Source: Corydoras sp. C115 (Eukaryota > Chordata > Actinopteri > Siluriformes > Callichthyidae). From it: 64,000 nucleotides of DNA. The translations under genes and the position numbers were made by a program. Numbering within the stretch: the stretch's first letter is position 1; every line of letters begins with the position of its first letter. The notes beneath the pieces are model-generated. The model did not search any database. It saw nothing but the letters and a program-made list of their open reading frames with translations, and was not told the origin of the DNA. Location of the stretch: positions 7,128,501 through 7,192,500 of the forward strand of contig JAFMOC010000009.1 of the NCBI GenBank assembly GCA_019802505.1, in the 5' to 3' direction. Positions 62,396 to 64,000 of this stretch are shown in pieces.

Positions 62396-64000
62396 TTTGC
62401 GCTCTGTGCTAAGCGGGAGTGATTATTGCCATCTGCACCGCTAGGGGCGCTGTTTCACACACAGAATTGAAACTACTGTAAATAGAGAAAATAAAGTATA
62501 GATAGAAGATAGTGATAAGAAGATAGAGAAAATAAAAAATATATATAATAATCGGGGAATTAAAACTGTACTGAAGTCTATTTACTTTAAAGATGAGTAA
62601 AGAGCGAGTATTAAAAAGTTTTAATTCTAAAGGACGTGGAGAATATTTTAATTATTTCATTTTAAAATATTTTCCCACCCCCATTTTCTCTTTATTTTAG
62701 GATTTTTTGCTCATTACTTTTGAAAGTTAATCCTCAGAACCTGGTACCACATCCCCTGCTGTCTGCAGCCGATGTGTTCTCTATCAAGGTTCTTTTAAAC
62801 TGTATTTCTAAACTAGATTATTTTCTTTAACATCATAAGAACATTATCAGAACTCGGCCTGTTTCAGAGATGAAGTGTTTTATTAATCATAAGTATCTGA
62901 CCCTAAACTAACAAACCTCAGTGAGGATCCATCTGTTCTCTGTGCTTTAACCACTTCTGTCGTGACTGAACACTTTCCTTCTAATTTGGTTTTAAACAAA
63001 TGATCCACTTGGTTTTGCAGCTGAATGAGTTCAGGTTAGAGATGTGATTTCCGTCTCCAGCTCTCTGCTGAAGTGTTTTGGGTGGAGAGTTGCTGGAGTT
63101 ATTATTTTAAGATTTTGTAATTCTTGGATATAATTTAAGGTTTTATTCTAATGGAGAGCAAAAATCTGTGTAGCTTAAACTTCATACCATGTTTAAAATT
63201 ATAAAGTAAAAAATTCTCATTTATAAAATGTCACACTTTTGTATGAACCACAGTCTTTAATCTTTCATTCATTCATTATCTTCCGCTTTATCCTCTATTA
63301 GGGTCGCGGTGGGGTTTCCCCATGCCCATCCAGCGGAGAACGTCTCGGGCGCTGGGCAGATAGACCCAGGACAGGGTGCTAATCCATCGCTGGGCACACA
63401 CTCACTCACATAGACACACTCTATATGGGGCAATTTTGAGAATTCAATTGACTTGATCCATGTTTTTGGACTGTGGAAGGAAACCGGAGAAAACCCACGC
63501 AGACACGGGGAGAACATGACAGTCTTTAATCTTGATTTTACATATTAAATATAATAACTTGATTAATATTAACTGCATTAAAATTAGCAGTAATCGATTC
63601 ACTGTTATCATATTCATTCATTAAACCTCTTTCAGAACCAGGTTCCAGTCTCCACAAAATCAGCTGTAGGATATCTGAACAGTGCTTTAGTCACACCAGC
63701 TTATTCTTTCGGTGTTCAGGCTTAGAACACTGGAAAGCTGCCGTTAGACAATGTGCTAATGCAAAAAGTGCTATATTAATAATGAACTTAAAACTGAGAT
63801 CATTCCAAGCATTCTTTTGGCAACTCCAAAAAAAATTAATTATTAGAGATATTACAGCATTTGGCTTAACCTCTTAAGCCCAATATTTCACTGGAATGGA
63901 AATGTAATGGATAGAACTCACACATACCATCATATACAACAAATATACAGATTATGTCACAAAGTGTTTTTATTTAGTAATGTATTTTAAGTAAAAGTAT
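62396..64000. other. Flank upstream of tbc1d8b
   Basis: AT-rich; contains one V-SINE (63265-63518) and an interspersed-repeat end (about 63730-63795, CAAAAAGTGCTATATTAATA). No exon or RNA gene recognised. Confidence 0.6.
63265..63518 (-). mobile_element. 5'-truncated V-SINE with 15-bp target-site duplication
   Basis: Tail and core are present, but the tRNA-like head is missing (it ends at ...GGGGAGAACATG). ACAGTCTTTAATCTT occurs on both sides (63250-63264 and 63519-63533). A truncated copy with an intact duplication indicates LINE-style reverse transcription that stopped early. Confidence 0.92.

Overview
This is nuclear DNA from a teleost fish, most likely an ostariophysan such as a catfish, cyprinid or characin. 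All protein genes are split by short GT-AG introns. Their products match vertebrate proteins. The DNA is very rich in (CA)n/(TG)n repeats and carries several copies of a tRNA-headed V-SINE (zebrafish DANA type). The species cannot be named from the sequence.

Layout, left to right: first coding exon of AMPA receptor gria3 (minus); complete 18-exon cchcr1 (minus, 675 aa); a five-exon GT6 (ABO/Forssman-family) glycosyltransferase, copy A (minus, 321 aa); repeat-rich DNA with a hAT-like MITE and two tandem V-SINEs; complete 14-exon acsl4 (minus, 671 aa); complete 6-exon cwc15 (minus, 240 aa); a near-perfect ~750 bp tandem duplication; GT6 copies B and C (plus, 321 and 319 aa); complete 10-exon fam76b (minus, 327 aa); a broken Ty3/gypsy pol plus 3' LTR, then a perfect 59-bp-arm palindrome; two single-coding-exon connexins (plus), gjb1 and an alpha-group connexin of 351 aa; and 21-exon tbc1d8b (minus, about 1146 aa, with a frame break in its last exon). 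The rightmost 1.8 kb holds one V-SINE and no gene.

These genes are not a pathway or an operon. Some neighbour relations look ancestral: cwc15 and fam76b are neighbours on human 11q21, and gria3, acsl4, gjb1 and tbc1d8b are all on the human X. The three GT6 genes are a local family; copy A is inverted and separated from B and C by acsl4 and cwc15.

The most notable signal is in the introns. About twenty introns in five gene families start with an AC repeat just after the 5' splice site and end with a GT repeat just before the 3' AG, read on the sense strand. The two tracts are complementary and could pair across the intron. This matches the AC/GT 'bridged' intron class reported in zebrafish to splice without U2AF2, and this window is unusually dense in them. 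Exon coordinates were derived by hand from splice motifs, reading-frame phase and protein-family similarity. Apart from the tbc1d8b last exon, every reconstructed full coding sequence is divisible by three.
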